From: Phytophthora sp. 'mugwort'
Taxonomy: Eukaryota > Oomycota > Peronosporomycetes > Peronosporales > Peronosporaceae
Length of the DNA: 64,000 nt
Assembly (NCBI GenBank): GCA_033558025.1
Contig: JAUCEF010000011.1
Span: 1,240,001-1,304,000, forward strand
Direction of reading: 5' to 3'
Positions 51,078 to 62,797 of the stretch are shown piece after piece (positions within the stretch are counted from its first letter, which is position 1; each line of letters begins with the position of its first letter). The translations under genes were made by a program, and so were the position numbers. The notes under the pieces are model-generated. The model searched no databases and was not told the DNA's origin. It worked only from the letters and a program-made list of their open reading frames with translations.

Positions 51078-53916
51078 TCATAGCATATGATTATTTGGCG
51101 CATCTGGCGTCATGGATCCGCTAGCAACTGATGCATCTCGATGCTTATGGACTCGAGCGGGAGTCGTCAGAGCAACGGGCCCTCGACGTAGTATATCACG
51201 GTCACTAGTACCTGTGTCTCCATTGCGCTGAAGAGCTTGCACATCTTGTTTCAGTTCATTGACAGCTCGTAACAGAGCTTCGTTTTGCAGCGCCAACTGC
51301 AATACCATTCCTTCTAGCAGCTTTGTGCTGTCACTCGATCGGTCTCGAGAATTGGTACCACGAGCTGAGTTGGAACGTGCATTATCTTGAGCGTGTAAAT
51401 TCTCCCACCGCCGTCGTCCTGAGACCGACGCAGTGTCTCTACAATACTCATCTTCACTTCCGTCTTGCTCGCGAGACAGCTCGGGGCTAGGCATGTCAGC
51501 AGGTAGCACTGTACTCTGCATTTCTGGTCCCTTCCTTCGTCTACCCGCAGTCTTCCACTTACGTGGTACGAGACTGATGAGTTTTGCAGTCACGGCTCGA
51601 CCGTAAACAGCAGCTTCATGCCCTAGATTGAGGTGCATTGGAGCAGCTTCAAGACTTTCTTCATCGTCTCCAGTAAAAAACATTGTCCTTGACGAATGTT
51701 CGTGTAGCTGCCGATCCATGTCGATTTCCCGCTTCGCTTTCAAGTAGCCGTCGTATAACACAATGAGGAACAAGTTGGCCGCAACGAATACATTCAGCAA
51801 GAGAAAGCAGGCTAGCAGCAGCGTGCGCAACGTTGAGGTGCCAGCAGCGTCGTGTCCAACCTCTCCAAAAGCTCTTGGTGCAAATCCCAAGAGCGTCGAG
51901 GCTCCTGTTGTACCAGTTGCAGCGCCTGTTCCAGTCTGAAGTAGAATCGCCAGTAACGAGCGGAGCGCTTCTGGTAAGCTTTGGAAATGCGGTGTCTGTG
52001 CGCCTAGCACTAGAAGACACGCACTGGCGTATCCCATGACGACTAGCGCAACCATGAAGACCAGTACAAACAACTGCGGAATTGCACACACCACAACACG
52101 CACTAACAAGTCGACATGTACAGATACTCGTAGCATCAGCAGCAGTTCGATCCACGCTAGACAAACACTGGCGCTCAGTGTGAGTTGAGCTGCACGGAAC
52201 GTCTCGACGTACGGTCTGAGAGCCACGAAGTTGGCCGAGTTCAAAGGCAGCTCTGAAGGTCGTGCCAGCAATGCAATCAAGCGTAGTAACCACGTACAGA
52301 CGTAGCAAAGTAGACCAAATAGTCTGACACCAGAACCGTGACGACAGTGAAGAAGACTGGGCCTTCTTTTGCGTCGATGAGTCTTGAAGTTTGACTTCTG
52401 CCAGACTGCTTGGTACTGCCATTGACGTGAACGAGAACGTGCGAGTGCGAGAACTTCATCGAGGAAAAAGTAGGCGTAAAACAACATTACAATCATGTGG
52501 CACACTGAGACTACCCAATGCTCAGCATCTACCAAAAAACTATCGACGAGAGGGGCGACACCAGCGCTAAGAGAAGCAATTGCTCCACCCGAGGCAGGTA
52601 GCTCCACTAGAAATCGCAGAGCTGCAACTTGACGTATCATGGCATTGTAGAACCCCAGATCCAGCATCACAGCACGTGTTTGTCCATCGATATACCCGCT
52701 GGTAGCGAGTGTGGCTAAAATGCTCGAAGCTTGAACGTGGTTCGAGCGGGGAAGCACCACAGAGTATGCAGGTGCGGGTAGTGATGACTGCGCACTGGAG
52801 ACGGACATGGTTGAGAAAAAAGCCGACCGCTCGGTATTTGTGGCAGTGTCATTGAGTCCTTCGAACATGTAGAAACCATTGTTATTTGATACTTGAATGG
52901 GGTCATTTGCTTCGATATTCAAAGTAAAATCGCCATGACTCGAGCCGTAACAGTCATACATACTGTTGTCTCGTGCCGAGGAGACAAAAGGCGTCACTCG
53001 AGAGGAACAATTGAAGCTCTTCACACGAAGTTGTCCGATACGAATGCCACCGACGATGTGATTATTCGTGAATGAGGCTGAAGATGCGAGTGCTGGATGA
53101 TCCATATAAGTGATGGAAACGAATGGACCTTTCATCCACTCTACAAAATCTTGAGCAGTTGTGATATCGGAAAAAGTCTTGGAAGCTCCTGATACCGACG
53201 TGATGAATGGAGCCTCGAGGTATTGTGCTACACAGCACAATAAACACCCAGAGAATCACAAAAAACGGCTTGTGTTAGACCTCGCAGTATATTTAATAGT
53301 TTTCGTATGACACTTACATGTAATAGCACGTGTGAAGCGATAAAGACGATCATGAGTGTAGCCATGAAGAATACTGAATGAAAAAACGCCCAGGAAAATC
53401 ATCTGGAGTGCAATAGCATGCACTTTTGACCGTGTATGCATCGTACGCCGCCGCCGAACTAGGTCGAGCACGTGTCGGCGACATAGTTTTTGGAATCGAG
53501 CTACGCGTTGACCACCAGCACTATGCCGTCGCCACCTACAAAGCAATTTCTCGTACAAGTTAGTTCAATTTCGTAACATTTCGTAAAAAGTTGTTTAAGA
53601 CATAGAGACACCTTACCATTTTTGCAGAGCGACGGCAGCTGCAATAGTCGAAATCTCCGTGAGTTCGTCCAAAGTTCGCACCAAACCAGGGCCAGATCGT
53701 GCTCTCCGATGGGTGGGAGTTGAGACCGCCAAGCTGCCTGGTTGTAGCCGGCGATACCACGGATCGGACGATTGTGTTATAATTTATATCGTCACGCTCG
53801 TCACCATGAACCAACTCACCGCTATTTATCGTCTCCGTTGCGTCAGCTCGATCGCGATGACGCTGAGACGACATCGCACTACCTCTCCGCCGTCGGGAGG
53901 CGTCGCCATCTCCCAT
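51078..53916 (-). CDS. Polycystin-type (TRPP/PKD2-like) cation channel
   Basis: Three exons: 53916-53612, 53535-53318, 53227-51078; introns 76 and 90 bp; 890 residues. The donor at 53611 (GTGTCT) was chosen because it alone keeps frame into WRRHSAGGQ. Features in order: a basic N-terminal cytosolic part, a first membrane helix (ALQMIFLGVFSFSIL), a large luminal polycystin domain (VGGIRIGQLRVKSFNCSS, MYDCYGSSHGDF, GFYNAMIRQVAALRFLVELP), then five more helices including a possible pore region (LPEALRSLLAILLQTG), the last helix LACFLLLNVFVAANLFLIVL, and a C-terminal coiled coil (LQLALQNEALLRAVNELKQD). Such channels conduct Ca2+ and other cations in cilia or ER; in oomycetes zoospore signalling is plausible but inferred. 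Start 53916 or 53925. Confidence 0.9.
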
Positions 53917-54432
53917 TCCATACACACGAAGGTACTACACCGTCGCAACACTCAGATCGGGATCGCTTCGGAAGGGTCTGTTGCGTAACTGAATAATACA
54001 AACCTAGTCAGCAAGTGTACTGAAATACTACAAGCAGGATGATGTATTACCCTTTCCAAGACATCGATGTCCTAGTTGAGTCTAGCAAACGCTTTACAGA
54101 CAACCCTCCCATATTTGCTCCTCCCACTGGTCACAGTTCGTGATAAATGATGAAAAATGCCAAATTGGGAGACCCCGATTTGTATAACAGCAAGTTCCGA
54201 TAGTTAAGTAACGTATCAATCTTGCACTACCAAAAGAGATATCAATCTCAGCGACTCTACGTGGAATTCGAATAGCTGCGTTGACAGGAAACGTCGAATG
54301 GCTAGGTGATTTCCAGTCTTCGTTCCGACCACATCCAGGCCACTCAGGAGACTTTGTGCTGCCAGTGCGAGCTCCTTTTCTGTCGGTACGGGCAAAATGG
54401 GGACCTCTTATTGTCACTCTCGCCACAGCCGC
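53917..54432. other. Intergenic region between channel gene and pogo relic
   Basis: No gene is supported. The right part probably belongs to the transposon. GGGCAAAATGGGGACC near 54389 resembles, in inverted orientation, GGCTCCATTTTGCC near 55914, but TA flanks are not clear on both sides, so the ends are unproven. Confidence 0.3.
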
Positions 54433-55805
54433 TCATAGTTCAACGCACATCTCTATGACGTTGTCGTCGGAGTACTCGTAGTGCACAATGTTCTCGTCTT
54501 GTGGACACAGGATGTCGTCTATAGAGACTTCCGTAGACAGCCGCAGCCTACCCAAGCCCTGTTGGATGTCTGCTATGGCATCTCGCTCCTCCATCTGAAT
54601 ACCACGGGGGTATGCTCGTGCAATTGTACTGTGGTCAGCGGAAAAGTCACAGTGTCGCCAACAATTCACGACAGCCTCTGTCATCACTTCGTGCCATGCC
54701 TGGGTTACCCAACGCATAGCGGTCAGTTGGTCAACTTTAAACCAGTCTTGTTGTCCCTTGTCAGCTAACTTCACAGCGTTTACAACATGTAGACGACGGT
54801 ACCGGGCTTTAAAACAGCGAATAATACCCGCATCCAATGGCTGTAGTCTTGATGTAGTGTTCGGAGGTAAAAACACCAGCTTCACATTTGATTGGTGAAC
54901 CACGCAATGTGAAGGGGCATTGTCGACCAGAAGGACGATCTTACGATCATTGCGCATCATCATCTCGTTTATCTTGGACGTCCAGTCGCGAAATAGGACG
55001 CCTATCATCCATGCAGATCCATTGCTGTAGTAATACTGAAAGCCCAATTGAGCTGCAGATCTCTTGCGGAACACACGAGGACGTCTCGCCTTACCAATAA
55101 TAATGGGGTCAAGCTTTTCTGTTCCACTCATATTAACGGCCAGCCTAACCGTAATACATGTATTGTCCTGTTTACTCGCCCGAATTCGTCGGTTAGCCAG
55201 GCCAAGGTCTTTTGAGGCTGACGCCGATAAACAGGCCCGTCTCATCGAAGTTAAAAACATCAACCGGGTCGTACCGGCTGATAACATCTAGCAAGGCTGG
55301 CATACTCTGCATCGCTCCTTCTACATCCATCGAAGCAGCCGCACCGTGTAGCGTGATCCCCTTGAAGCCATGTCGGGATTTATAGGCAGCAAGCCATCCG
55401 TTCGAAAATCGAGGTTTGTGCGCCAGTAGTTGCGGGGGATGCTTGCTGAAGCGCACTGAAAAGCATGCGGGCTTTTTCTTGAATGATGCAGTCGGTGATG
55501 GCGACGCTGTTTGTTTGCTGGGCAAGGACCCAAAGCCGAAGTGCATTGTCGAGGGCCGGGTATCTCACCGTGTGTCAAGTCTTTCGGGCGTCTGGTACGG
55601 ATGGATCGTCGAGACGTCTTGGATGCCTGATGATGTGTGATATGGTCGCTTGAGCTGGGGCCTTGGATAGACTGAATTTCAGCCGACACTATTCCGCAAG
55701 CTCGCTTTGGGTCATCTTTGGCTCTCGGATGCTCTTGTCGACCAGCATTCTCTTCTCTTCCTGCGTCATATTCCCTTGGCGGAGAGTCTTAGTCTTGCTC
55801 GGCAT
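54433..55805 (-). pseudogene. Pogo/Tc5-like (DDE_1) transposase relic
   Basis: The start at 55805 (MPSKTKTLRQGNMTQEEKRM) includes an N-terminal DNA-binding helix pair (IREPKMTQSELAE) that ends in a stop. The second part in other frames includes RFSNGWLAAYKSRHGFKG (near 55390), typical of the CENP-B-type DNA-binding domain. The catalytic domain is mostly intact (54433-55287, 284 codons open) with FNFDETGLFI (about 55240), VLLVDNAPSHC (about 54920) and SRLQPLDAGIIRCFK (about 54840), so all three acidic residues are retained. A frameshift near 55220 and others near 55560 and 55690 inactivate it. It is fairly young by appearance. Confidence 0.75.
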
Positions 55806-55883
55806 GGTCAGTTGGTACTGTAGCGGGGGTGGTTGCAGGAAGCAGGGAATCGTAAATGCGAGCGCTGTTAAGTGTTGGTTTTT

Positions 55884-56774
55884 TCTATCGCCACGAACCA
55901 TACACCAAGTTCCCGGCTCCATTTTGCCGATCGCTTAGCGGGCGTTGCCTTATGTCTGCTGTACCCGAATACGGTGTGGAGTTTTGAACCCAGGCGGGGC
56001 CCCACGTTGGCGGACAGGCGGGTGAAGAACGCGACACGCTACAGACGCTTACGCGTGTTATGGCATGCACGACATCACTGGACTACCCTTTGGATCGAGG
56101 TCTAGAACGGCGCCACACTCCCGAGCCGCGCGTACTACCAGGCCTACAAGCCCATGAGACGACGACTGGGAGGCTTTGCCCCTCTAGACCACGACCCGCA
56201 TCTCTCCTACTGAAGTGCCCGGTCAAGCAGTCTTAAGAACTACCGGGTCTAACCGTGCTTCCAGGCCTACAGCCCATGAGACGGCGCCCAGTAGCCTCCA
56301 AGACCACCAGTCCAGTCACAAGACTGGTATCCCAACCTTCGCGGCCAAACCCCAACCATCGTCCGAAAGGTCTGGTCGGCCCGGGGATTGAACCCTGGCC
56401 GCTTCCGTCCGACACTGGATGCTTAACCAGCTGAGCTATCTGAGCTCACTAGAAGTAGGTGGCTCACCACCACCTCGTTCATCGGGTTATACTTGGTTTT
56501 TGTATAGACCCCATCGTAAAGGTCCTGCAAATGTCCAACTCGGCCCAGAGACGTCTCGGGACGTCCGCCAGTTTCCTCCTGGACACTAAAATGGGTCTTT
56601 CAGGGTACCCACTTTCGAGAAAATGGACCCTTTTGGACACCAATTGGATACTTCGTACCCAACTTTTGGGTCCACATGACCCAAATCGATCCCAAATAGC
56701 AAGTAGGGTAGCTAAGTAGGTTTCTTTCTAGCCTTAAAGTGTAATGTTTTTTTGTTAATCTCTATCGCCACGAA
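55884..56774 (+). mobile_element. Retroposon with 14-bp target duplication
   Basis: TCTATCGCCACGAA occurs at 55884-55897 and 56761-56774 and brackets 863 bp (55898-56760). The right end (56650-56760: ACCCAAATCGATCCCAAATA, AGCCTTAAAGTGTAATG, TTTTTTTGTTAATC) is the inverse of the short insert at 18037-18133, which has its own 17-bp duplication. Shared 3' ends with different target duplications support a non-LTR retroposon family. The internal 56100-56450 block contains a tRNA-like unit in the opposite orientation, so the insert may be composite. Confidence 0.6.
56128..56447 (-). mobile_element. tRNA-derived SINE-like element
   Basis: On the minus strand from about 56447 there is a tRNA-like head with an A box TAGCTCAGCTGG (56427-56438) and a B box GGTTCAATCC (56385-56394), 33 bp apart as in RNA polymerase III promoters. 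The acceptor ends do not pair, so it is not a tRNA gene. Downstream follow two tail units sharing the motif CGTCTCATGGGCTTGTAGGC (56139-56160) or its one-base-shorter form (56261-56283), 123 bp apart. tRNA-related SINEs are known from Phytophthora; the family here cannot be named. Confidence 0.6.
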
Positions 56775-57059
56775 TGAATGGCACGCATCGTGCAACCTTT
56801 ACCAAACCACCTTTTTAACAAATGATAGTATCTCAACATGATATCTGATGTCGTCGCGCTCCCTTTACAATTGCTTTGGGAGGGTTGTCTGTACGTCAAA
56901 TACCAAGAAACAATACCAAAAACATGCAATTAATGTCCGTGTAGGAATACATAAGAGAGCCATTGGTCAAGCTACGTGAGCAAGCAGCTCCTTGAATATC
57001 ATCTATTTGCCTAGAGCACAAGAAGTAGCACGTCGGTCTTCCTATCCGCAGTATTCTCT

Positions 57060-58512
57060 CTAATCTGCGGGGGACAAGAACGACGCGATGGTGCCAAAGA
57101 ACATGAGAATGATGGAGACTCCGGCCAGTCCAGCATTGAGCGCAATCTCGCCTTTCGACAAGCGGTGAGAGAAGAGTTTGAGGTAGCAGATGCACGGCAG
57201 AAACACCGAGACCAACATCGCGAAGAAAGCACCGAGGAACGACGTCACGCGAGCAAAATGCGGCACGAACAGTGCGCAACATAATGCACACATGCCCAGC
57301 GTCGTACGGATGAAGGCTCGGTAGAATACCAACGTCTTACTCGGTTTATTGCGTGCAGCAGCGCGCTTCTGGCTCGGCGAGAGCAGGAACTCTTCCAGCG
57401 CCAAAGCAATAGGGTGAAGCGTAATCGCGATCTTGCTCATGGGATTCAGTGCGATCGTCCACACTACCATCTTCGTGAGCACACCCGGGTATGTCGCGAT
57501 CAGGTTGAGCGTGATCTCCTTCTGGGTCGCAATACCGTACATGAGGTAGCCAGCCAGCTCAATCGCGCCATACACAAGTCCCACAATGAAGTATGAGAGG
57601 TTGAGCACGTGCGGGTAGTCTTGTTTGTTGGCCATGGAGCTGCAAATGGATGGGAAGACCGAGTGTCCACCAAACGCCACCATCGTCAGTCCAATCGCGA
57701 GCGGGACACGGTCCAAGTCGCCGATCATCTGCACAGGTTGCGGGTGCAGCAAACTGCCCGTCGTGTATGCGGGTACGTCCGTGTCAGTGGCAAAACCCAC
57801 GTAAAAGATCGCGTAGAGGCAAAAGAACGACGACAAGATGCCTAAAATGCTGAAATATGACAGCATCGACATGTGCGTCGTCCACATGGACGGCATAATG
57901 AGCAAAAACGCCATTATCGTCAACTGCATCTCGGTAAATGACGGGATTAACGCCGCCAACGTGTCCCCAACTGCAATGAATTAGCACAAAAACTCCCCGT
58001 CAGTCCTAAAAAACAATAGTCGTCAGCTTTGAACATGTACATGACCACGTACTCAGCACGTAGAACATGGCACAAGCTGTAAACAGCTCAGCGAAGAAGG
58101 TGACGCCAATGACTACGCGTCCTCGGGTGCCGAAGGCCGCCTCACCGATGTCAGGATACGTCGTCATACCTTCCTGGTAGTCCAGACATTTGCCCAATAG
58201 CTTGGCCGTGTGGTTGGTCACGAATGTGAAGAAGAGGAAGAGCGGTACGCCGATGAGCCAGCCGCTGGAGCGTAGCGAGAAGGGGCTGGAGAGCACTCCT
58301 ACACCCAGCAGGACGTTAATGGCGTTAAAGACCGCATCCTTGAAACTGCTCGAGCCCTGAGGCGTCGCGGCACCGACGCTGCTGGCTGGCGACCAAATCA
58401 CCTCTCTCTGTTGCGCTTGCTGCTGTAGAAGCCTCTGTCTCTCAGTGTACGGGCTGCTGTTGAAGGAACTGGGGTGGCGAGGCGTCAGGGACATCGCCAC
58501 AGGCGACGCCAT
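57060..58512 (-). CDS. Amino acid transporter, AAAP family
   Basis: Two exons: 58512-58053 and 57970-57060; an 82-bp intron; 456 residues. The splice joins FYVL|IGDTLAALIPS in phase 1. The N-terminal cytosolic part (PRHPSSFNSSPYTERQRLLQ) is followed by about eleven hydrophobic helices. The first (AVFNAINVLLGVGVLSSPFS, then LRSSGWLIGV) has the typical N-x(2)-G-x-G-x-L-x-x-P pattern of the family. Others are FFAELFTACAMFYVL, MAFLLIMPSMW, GLTMVAFGGHSVFPSI and IALNPMSKIAITLHPIA. These proteins are proton-coupled carriers of neutral amino acids at plasma or vacuolar membranes. The substrate is not readable. It is intact despite lying between repeat islands. Confidence 0.93.
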
Positions 58513-58687
58513 TCTAAATCATGGTTTTAGCGAGGTTAACCAGCACGTTAAGCTAAGATAACCTTATAATAACCCGTCCGGAGCGACATATTAGCAAGTT
58601 TTGACGGTGCGTACCGAGCATCGAGTCCTTCTTCGAACGTAGCGGGCCATGCCGGAGCAGCCTCTTGGCCGAGAAGACGCGCGCGAG

Positions 58688-59149
58688 CTACGGACGGTGA
58701 GTAGGAAGGTAGCAGAGACTGGCATTCCCCAGTGGCTGCGGACCCCATGACCGAACGAACTCGACGAGCTCTTTTGGGTCTTTAGGTGTTGATTGGAGAA
58801 TGGTGAGCGGGTCAAGTACGTGGCCAGTCAGAGCCGGTCTCAGCACTGCAGGGTTCCAAAAATAGATCCGAGGGGGATGGGGCGCTGCGATTGGGTGGCT
58901 AGGCGTGAACTGAAGAAGGCGAGCTGCACCATCTAAACCTTGAGTTGAGACGCCCACCTGGCCAGGGCTTGCCCCCAGCTTCACTTCGTGATTGCGGTAA
59001 CTGTATGAGGAGGTTTCCTGCCGATCTTCAAAACTGGAGGCGCCCGACCGCTTTTTGGCGCTGATGAAGTTCTTGCGTGGCGAATCTTTACGAAATTGGA
59101 AAGAGCTCGTGATGCGCGGCGACGTGGGGCTCGGAGCTTCTTTGGTCAC
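58688..59149 (-). CDS. Hypothetical protein, possibly with further exons
   Basis: ORF of 153 residues (MTKEAPSPTSPRITSSFQFR) with a Ser/Lys-rich start and a better-ordered end (PLTILQSTPKDPKELVEFVR, SWGPQPLGNASLCYL). The composition is protein-like and the Met context is acceptable. It ends soon after PTHRP. A downstream ORF piece in another frame (near 58600) could be a second exon, but no splice pair was convincing. No family was recognised. It is 176 bp upstream of the amino acid transporter and in the same direction. Confidence 0.4.
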   Translation of the reverse strand: MTKEAPSPTSPRITSSFQFRKDSPRKNFISAKKRSGASSFEDRQETSSYSYRNHEVKLGASPGQVGVSTQGLDGAARLLQFTPSHPIAAPHPPRIYFWNPAVLRPALTGHVLDPLTILQSTPKDPKELVEFVRSWGPQPLGNASLCYLPTHRP

Positions 59150-60440
59150 ACTCGGTGCTATTGTCCAGCCGTGTGTGCAGATTTATCAACGTCGTCTTCG
59201 CGTTGCTATTACGTACACTTCTGGATGCGTGTTGGACAGCGAATGCGCTTCAAGATCTTGCACTTTATTGTTTGAATTATTCGTATGGCATCGGAGAGCT
59301 GGTAGATAAGGTCGACGCGCGAAGCATTCTTGAGTGGGCAGGTATGATATGAGCGAGTTGGTCTTCGCTGTTGTCCACCCATAGTTTAAGTTTCTCCTGG
59401 AAGGCGAAACGACGAAATATCACTTCGTGGGGCAGCGCCGACGCACGAGATGCTTGAGCATGTCCAGCACCGCTTATTTATTTGTACGATAGCTTCGTAG
59501 AAAGGTGGAATCAGCTCGAGTTGACATGACAGCAGGAGCTGCTGTTAAGCATTTAATTTCGATGCTCCAGCCTCTTCTACTTTAACCTTTCGCTCTAAGA
59601 GCCCAAATGCTCAGCTATTAGGTAGCTCTGCTAGTTACTATGAGGACTGGAACTTGGAGCAGGAGCCGTACAAGACAGCAAGGACAGGGACGAAGTGAAG
59701 AGCAGTGCGTTTCGATCTACAAGGTCCGCACCTGTAACACCGCTCGAGTCTCCACTTAGAATGTGGCGCAACGCAACCAGCTTCGTGGACTAATTCGGTT
59801 CAGCCTATACGACCCCCCCCCCCCCCTCCCCATCCGCAAAAATGAGCTTGACAATCGACAGAAGCCCTGCAGGCATCCATGCGCTATGACGTAATGAACA
59901 AGCGACGTTGGATGCGACAGTATGGATATACGGGTGCTTTTAGCATCAATGGGTGCGTACAAACCACCTATCATATATGCGGCAATTATGCTCGTCATAC
60001 ATGCGGCATACGTCTCGTGCTCGGTTGGAAATAAATTAACAGGTGGTAAACCACACCTTTTTTTCTAGCATCCGAAATCCTCCTACCGGTACTATTAGTC
60101 CTCTTTTTTTTTCTAGTCCTCGTTTTTAAACACAATATTAGCTCCAGTATTGACAAAATTACTGTGAAACCGCTGTTTCAAATTCAGAGCGTAGTTTTTT
60201 TGCTAAAAATGTTGTGTCGTTTTGGCAAATCCGATGCCCTGAAATATGATATCAGGGATCTGATTTGTACAGATGGTCCGATTTGCAAATATAATGAGGT
60301 CGTATTTAAAGCGGACAATGAGGTGCCACGGTCTGAATAGGCAAACAATGGTCCGTTTTGCCGCTTCAATCGCGCAAACACGAGTGGATAATAGTTGCAC
60401 CACCCACTGAGCTCACATGTAGCTTTTATTCTTGCAAACG
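59150..60440. other. Intergenic region with homopolymer and small palindromes
   Basis: No gene is supported. A run of 14 C lies at 59813-59826. CCCTGAAATATGATATCAGGG near 60236 is a small hairpin. The right part probably is the 5' non-coding end of the Tc1-like element that follows. Confidence 0.35.
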
Positions 60441-60755
60441 CATGACCTATCACGAAGACTTCCGCTGGCGGGCGGTATCTCTCCTTCACGTGCACGACGT
60501 CCCGTTTCGCACGTATCCGAGCTATTTGGTCCTAGCTACGGACAATACGCCGCTGGTACAGACTCTTCCTTCGTGATGGTATCGTCAACGACAACGTAGA
60601 GCACAAGAGGCGTCAACACTGCCAAGATGAGGTGCTGCAAGCTGTAAAGTATTACGTTCAAGCCATCCTACTTTCTACATTGAAACATTGCGTGATGACA
60701 AAGTGTCTCTTTTTTCAGAACCACCCAACGTTTCTAAAGGACTCGCCTTTTTTTA

Positions 60756-62308
60756 GTACCCGAGCTTATTTTTCTTAGTGAGGAATTCTGAATACCTGAT
60801 AGGGATGTATTCGGGGAGGGGTTATATTTTCTGATCGGTTATTTTTCTATCAAGTTAGATCCTCTAGAGCATCGTCCAGAGCAGAAAGGTTACATGCCCA
60901 TCCTCTTCGTCGACGTTCGCCTCCTCCAACCACTTTTCACGAGATTGGTGCCGTACACGTTATGCTTTGCAATAAACCGCTCATACGACTCTTTTGTAGA
61001 ACCCGCTGCGCATTAGCGTAGCCTCCTCCGTGGCTCGCCAAGCCTGAAGTTCCCACTCGCAAGCGATGTCGCCGTTTGGCATCCTCATGTTTCCGAAGCG
61101 CGTGTAAACCACTAGGTCCGACTCTCTCCAAACTTTATTATCCATGCCGAAAATATCTTTGACACGCTTGTAGATGCCAATGTCTCCCGCCTGCAACTAC
61201 GGCGTTAGGCCTCCGGGCGCAACACACATCGCTATCTCTCTCGTGGAACACTTCGCGGTAACGGCCTTCGATATTATGAGCCCACATACTATCCCAGAGC
61301 AAGCATCTGCCTTCGCCGGGTGCAAGAGGGAATGCCATGTCGATCCACTTCATTAAAAGCTCGCTATCCGCCGAGGCGATGGGGATTGGCGAACCACATA
61401 TAGTGGACCAGGGCGTCTCTCAAAATTGGTGAACCTTTTCTTTCCAGATCAAAATGGAGGTAAATTCCTACCGGTAGCAGTGATCGCAAGAACCACCGTG
61501 ATTCGCATGGAGGCGAAGCGAGTAGAGCGAACTACGACATGCCGAACACCGACGAAGTCCAATGTCGTCGCTCGGGCGTCTTCAAAACACGCAGCTGTCT
61601 CGTCCATGAGAACAGTCGTTGTTTCTAAGAAAACTGGATACAATCGCTCAAGATGATTGTAGGTTGCAATTTTCTTAGAAACAACATGTAGCAAATAGCA
61701 CGATCAACGAGCACGTCACCGTTGAGAACCGTGGGGTTAGTGCGACGACGTAGCAAAATCTCACGGTGACGCATAAAAATTGAGACCCAGTGATCAGACG
61801 CCACAAAAGGCGGTGGTGCTTCTCTCTCGCTGCTTCCCCACCGTAAATCGTAAGCGACATACTGGTCAGCCAGCTTCGGTGTCGCCGTCTCTTTTTTTTT
61901 CTTGCGCTTGGCCACAACCCCCTCGCAGAGCAGCTCCTCCAGTGTCTCCGAAAGCGGTTTGCGTCCACCGCTGCCACTCGAGCCTGGGGAGGGGCTATGT
62001 TTCGGATCTTATCACGAATTCGCCACCAACGGTGCTCTGTACCGCCGTCAATACCAGCCTGCCGGCCGAAAATGCGCAACAGCACGCGTTGGCATGCCTT
62101 CCCCCACGGTTTAAATCCACTGGATCACCTCCTTCTTGCACCCGATGCTGACTGATTGCCACTGCCGACTCGTTTTTGAGGATGAGGCAGTACAGCGGCA
62201 CTCACAGCAGAACTGGTGGAATGAATGGTCAGCAGCTTAAGCACTGGTGCTGGAGAGGTTTGTATGGGTCGTTATATTCGGGAGAGGATTTTATTTTTCA
62301 GAGGGTAC
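60756..62308 (-). mobile_element. Pogo-like element nested in the Tc1-like transposase
   Basis: A minus-strand DDE_1-type transposase relic lies between the two halves of the Tc1-like protein. Candidate ends are GTACCC (60756-60761) and GGGTAC (62303-62308), each flanked by TA (60754-60755, 62309-62310). The terminal inverted repeat is short and weak beyond six bases, so the edges are tentative, while the nesting itself rests on the split protein. Confidence 0.5.
60960..62110 (-). pseudogene. Pogo-like (DDE_1) transposase relic
   Basis: Order on the minus strand: an N-terminal stretch in broken frames (about 62110-61920), KLADQYVAYDLRWGSSEREA (near 61850) and LLRRRTNPTVLNGDVLVDRA (near 61740), which resemble the CENP-B-type DNA-binding part. 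Then comes the first Asp in VLMDETAACFEDARATT (near 61600) with STRFASMRITVVLAITATGR, a segment CLLWDSMWAHNIEGRYREV with the second Asp (near 61280), and LQAGDIGIYKRVKDIFGMD with the third (near 61180). TARFGN/TRFGNMRMPNGDI and WELQAWRATEE follow. Several frameshifts break it. Confidence 0.65.
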
Positions 62309-62797
62309 TATTCGGAGGAAGATTTGTTAACGGGCGAGTGCGTTGCGTCTACAATATGTCGCGTGTTGAATTTCGACCTGAATTTGAGCCGGAAAGTGAT
62401 GTCTAAACCGGCGCGAAAAGCCGTGCCAGATGAGATCGAAATATTTCGCGCAAAGTTGCGTCCCATCTATTCGTTTGCTGAGCAGCTCGTTTTCCTCGAC
62501 GGGACGGCAAAGGACGTGCGTCACGCCTACCATAGGTATAGTTGGTCGAGACGAAACACCAATGCCGTCGTGAAGTTGCCGTTCCGCAGAGGAACGCGGA
62601 TGTCTGTCGTGGCAGTGCTGGATGTGAACGATTTTTTGGCTGGGATTGGAGGAGGGCACATTTAGAGAGGGCGGTTCCATATTCCTCAAGTGCGTTGTAC
62701 GGCAACTGAACCCGGGGCCTTTGCCTCGGTCAATTGTGATGATGGATAACGCCAAATTAATATGTTTCCCGAATTGGAGGAAGCAGTGCATGCCTGC

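Larger units (their letters stand above)
60441..62797 (+). pseudogene. Tc1-like (IS630-type) transposase, interrupted twice
   Basis: The N-terminal part at 60441-60720 reads MTYHEDFRWRAVSLLHVHDV, then after a frameshift TIRRWYRLFLRDGIVNDNVE and EVLQAVKYYVQA, then HPTFYIETLRDD. After about 1.6 kb of inserted DNA the protein resumes at 62345-62797: STICRVLNFDLNLSRKVMSK, EQLVFLDGTAKDVRHAYHRY, SWSRRNTNAVVKLPFRRGTR, PLPRSIVMMDNAKL and LEEAVHAC. At 62798 a Gypsy LTR starts, cutting off the C terminus. Order and motifs match Tc1-like transposases with a DDE/D core; the first Asp is seen in VFLDGTAKD and the second in MMDNAK. Confidence 0.7.

Noticed and set aside
51661..52422. Minus-strand 253-codon ORF within the polycystin gene
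   Set aside because: Alternative frame of the channel exon without domain similarity.
53612..53617. Donor GTAAGG at 53616 for the first polycystin intron
   Set aside because: It gives the wrong phase and a stop shortly after the junction; the GTGTCT donor at 53611 keeps the frame.
56376..56447. Functional tRNA gene on the minus strand
   Set aside because: A and B boxes are present, but the acceptor-stem ends do not pair and the D and anticodon arms are degenerate; a tRNA-derived SINE-like unit explains it better.
59813..59826. Poly-C tract as a functional element
   Set aside because: A simple homopolymer in non-coding DNA; probably slippage or a sequencing artefact, with no associated feature.
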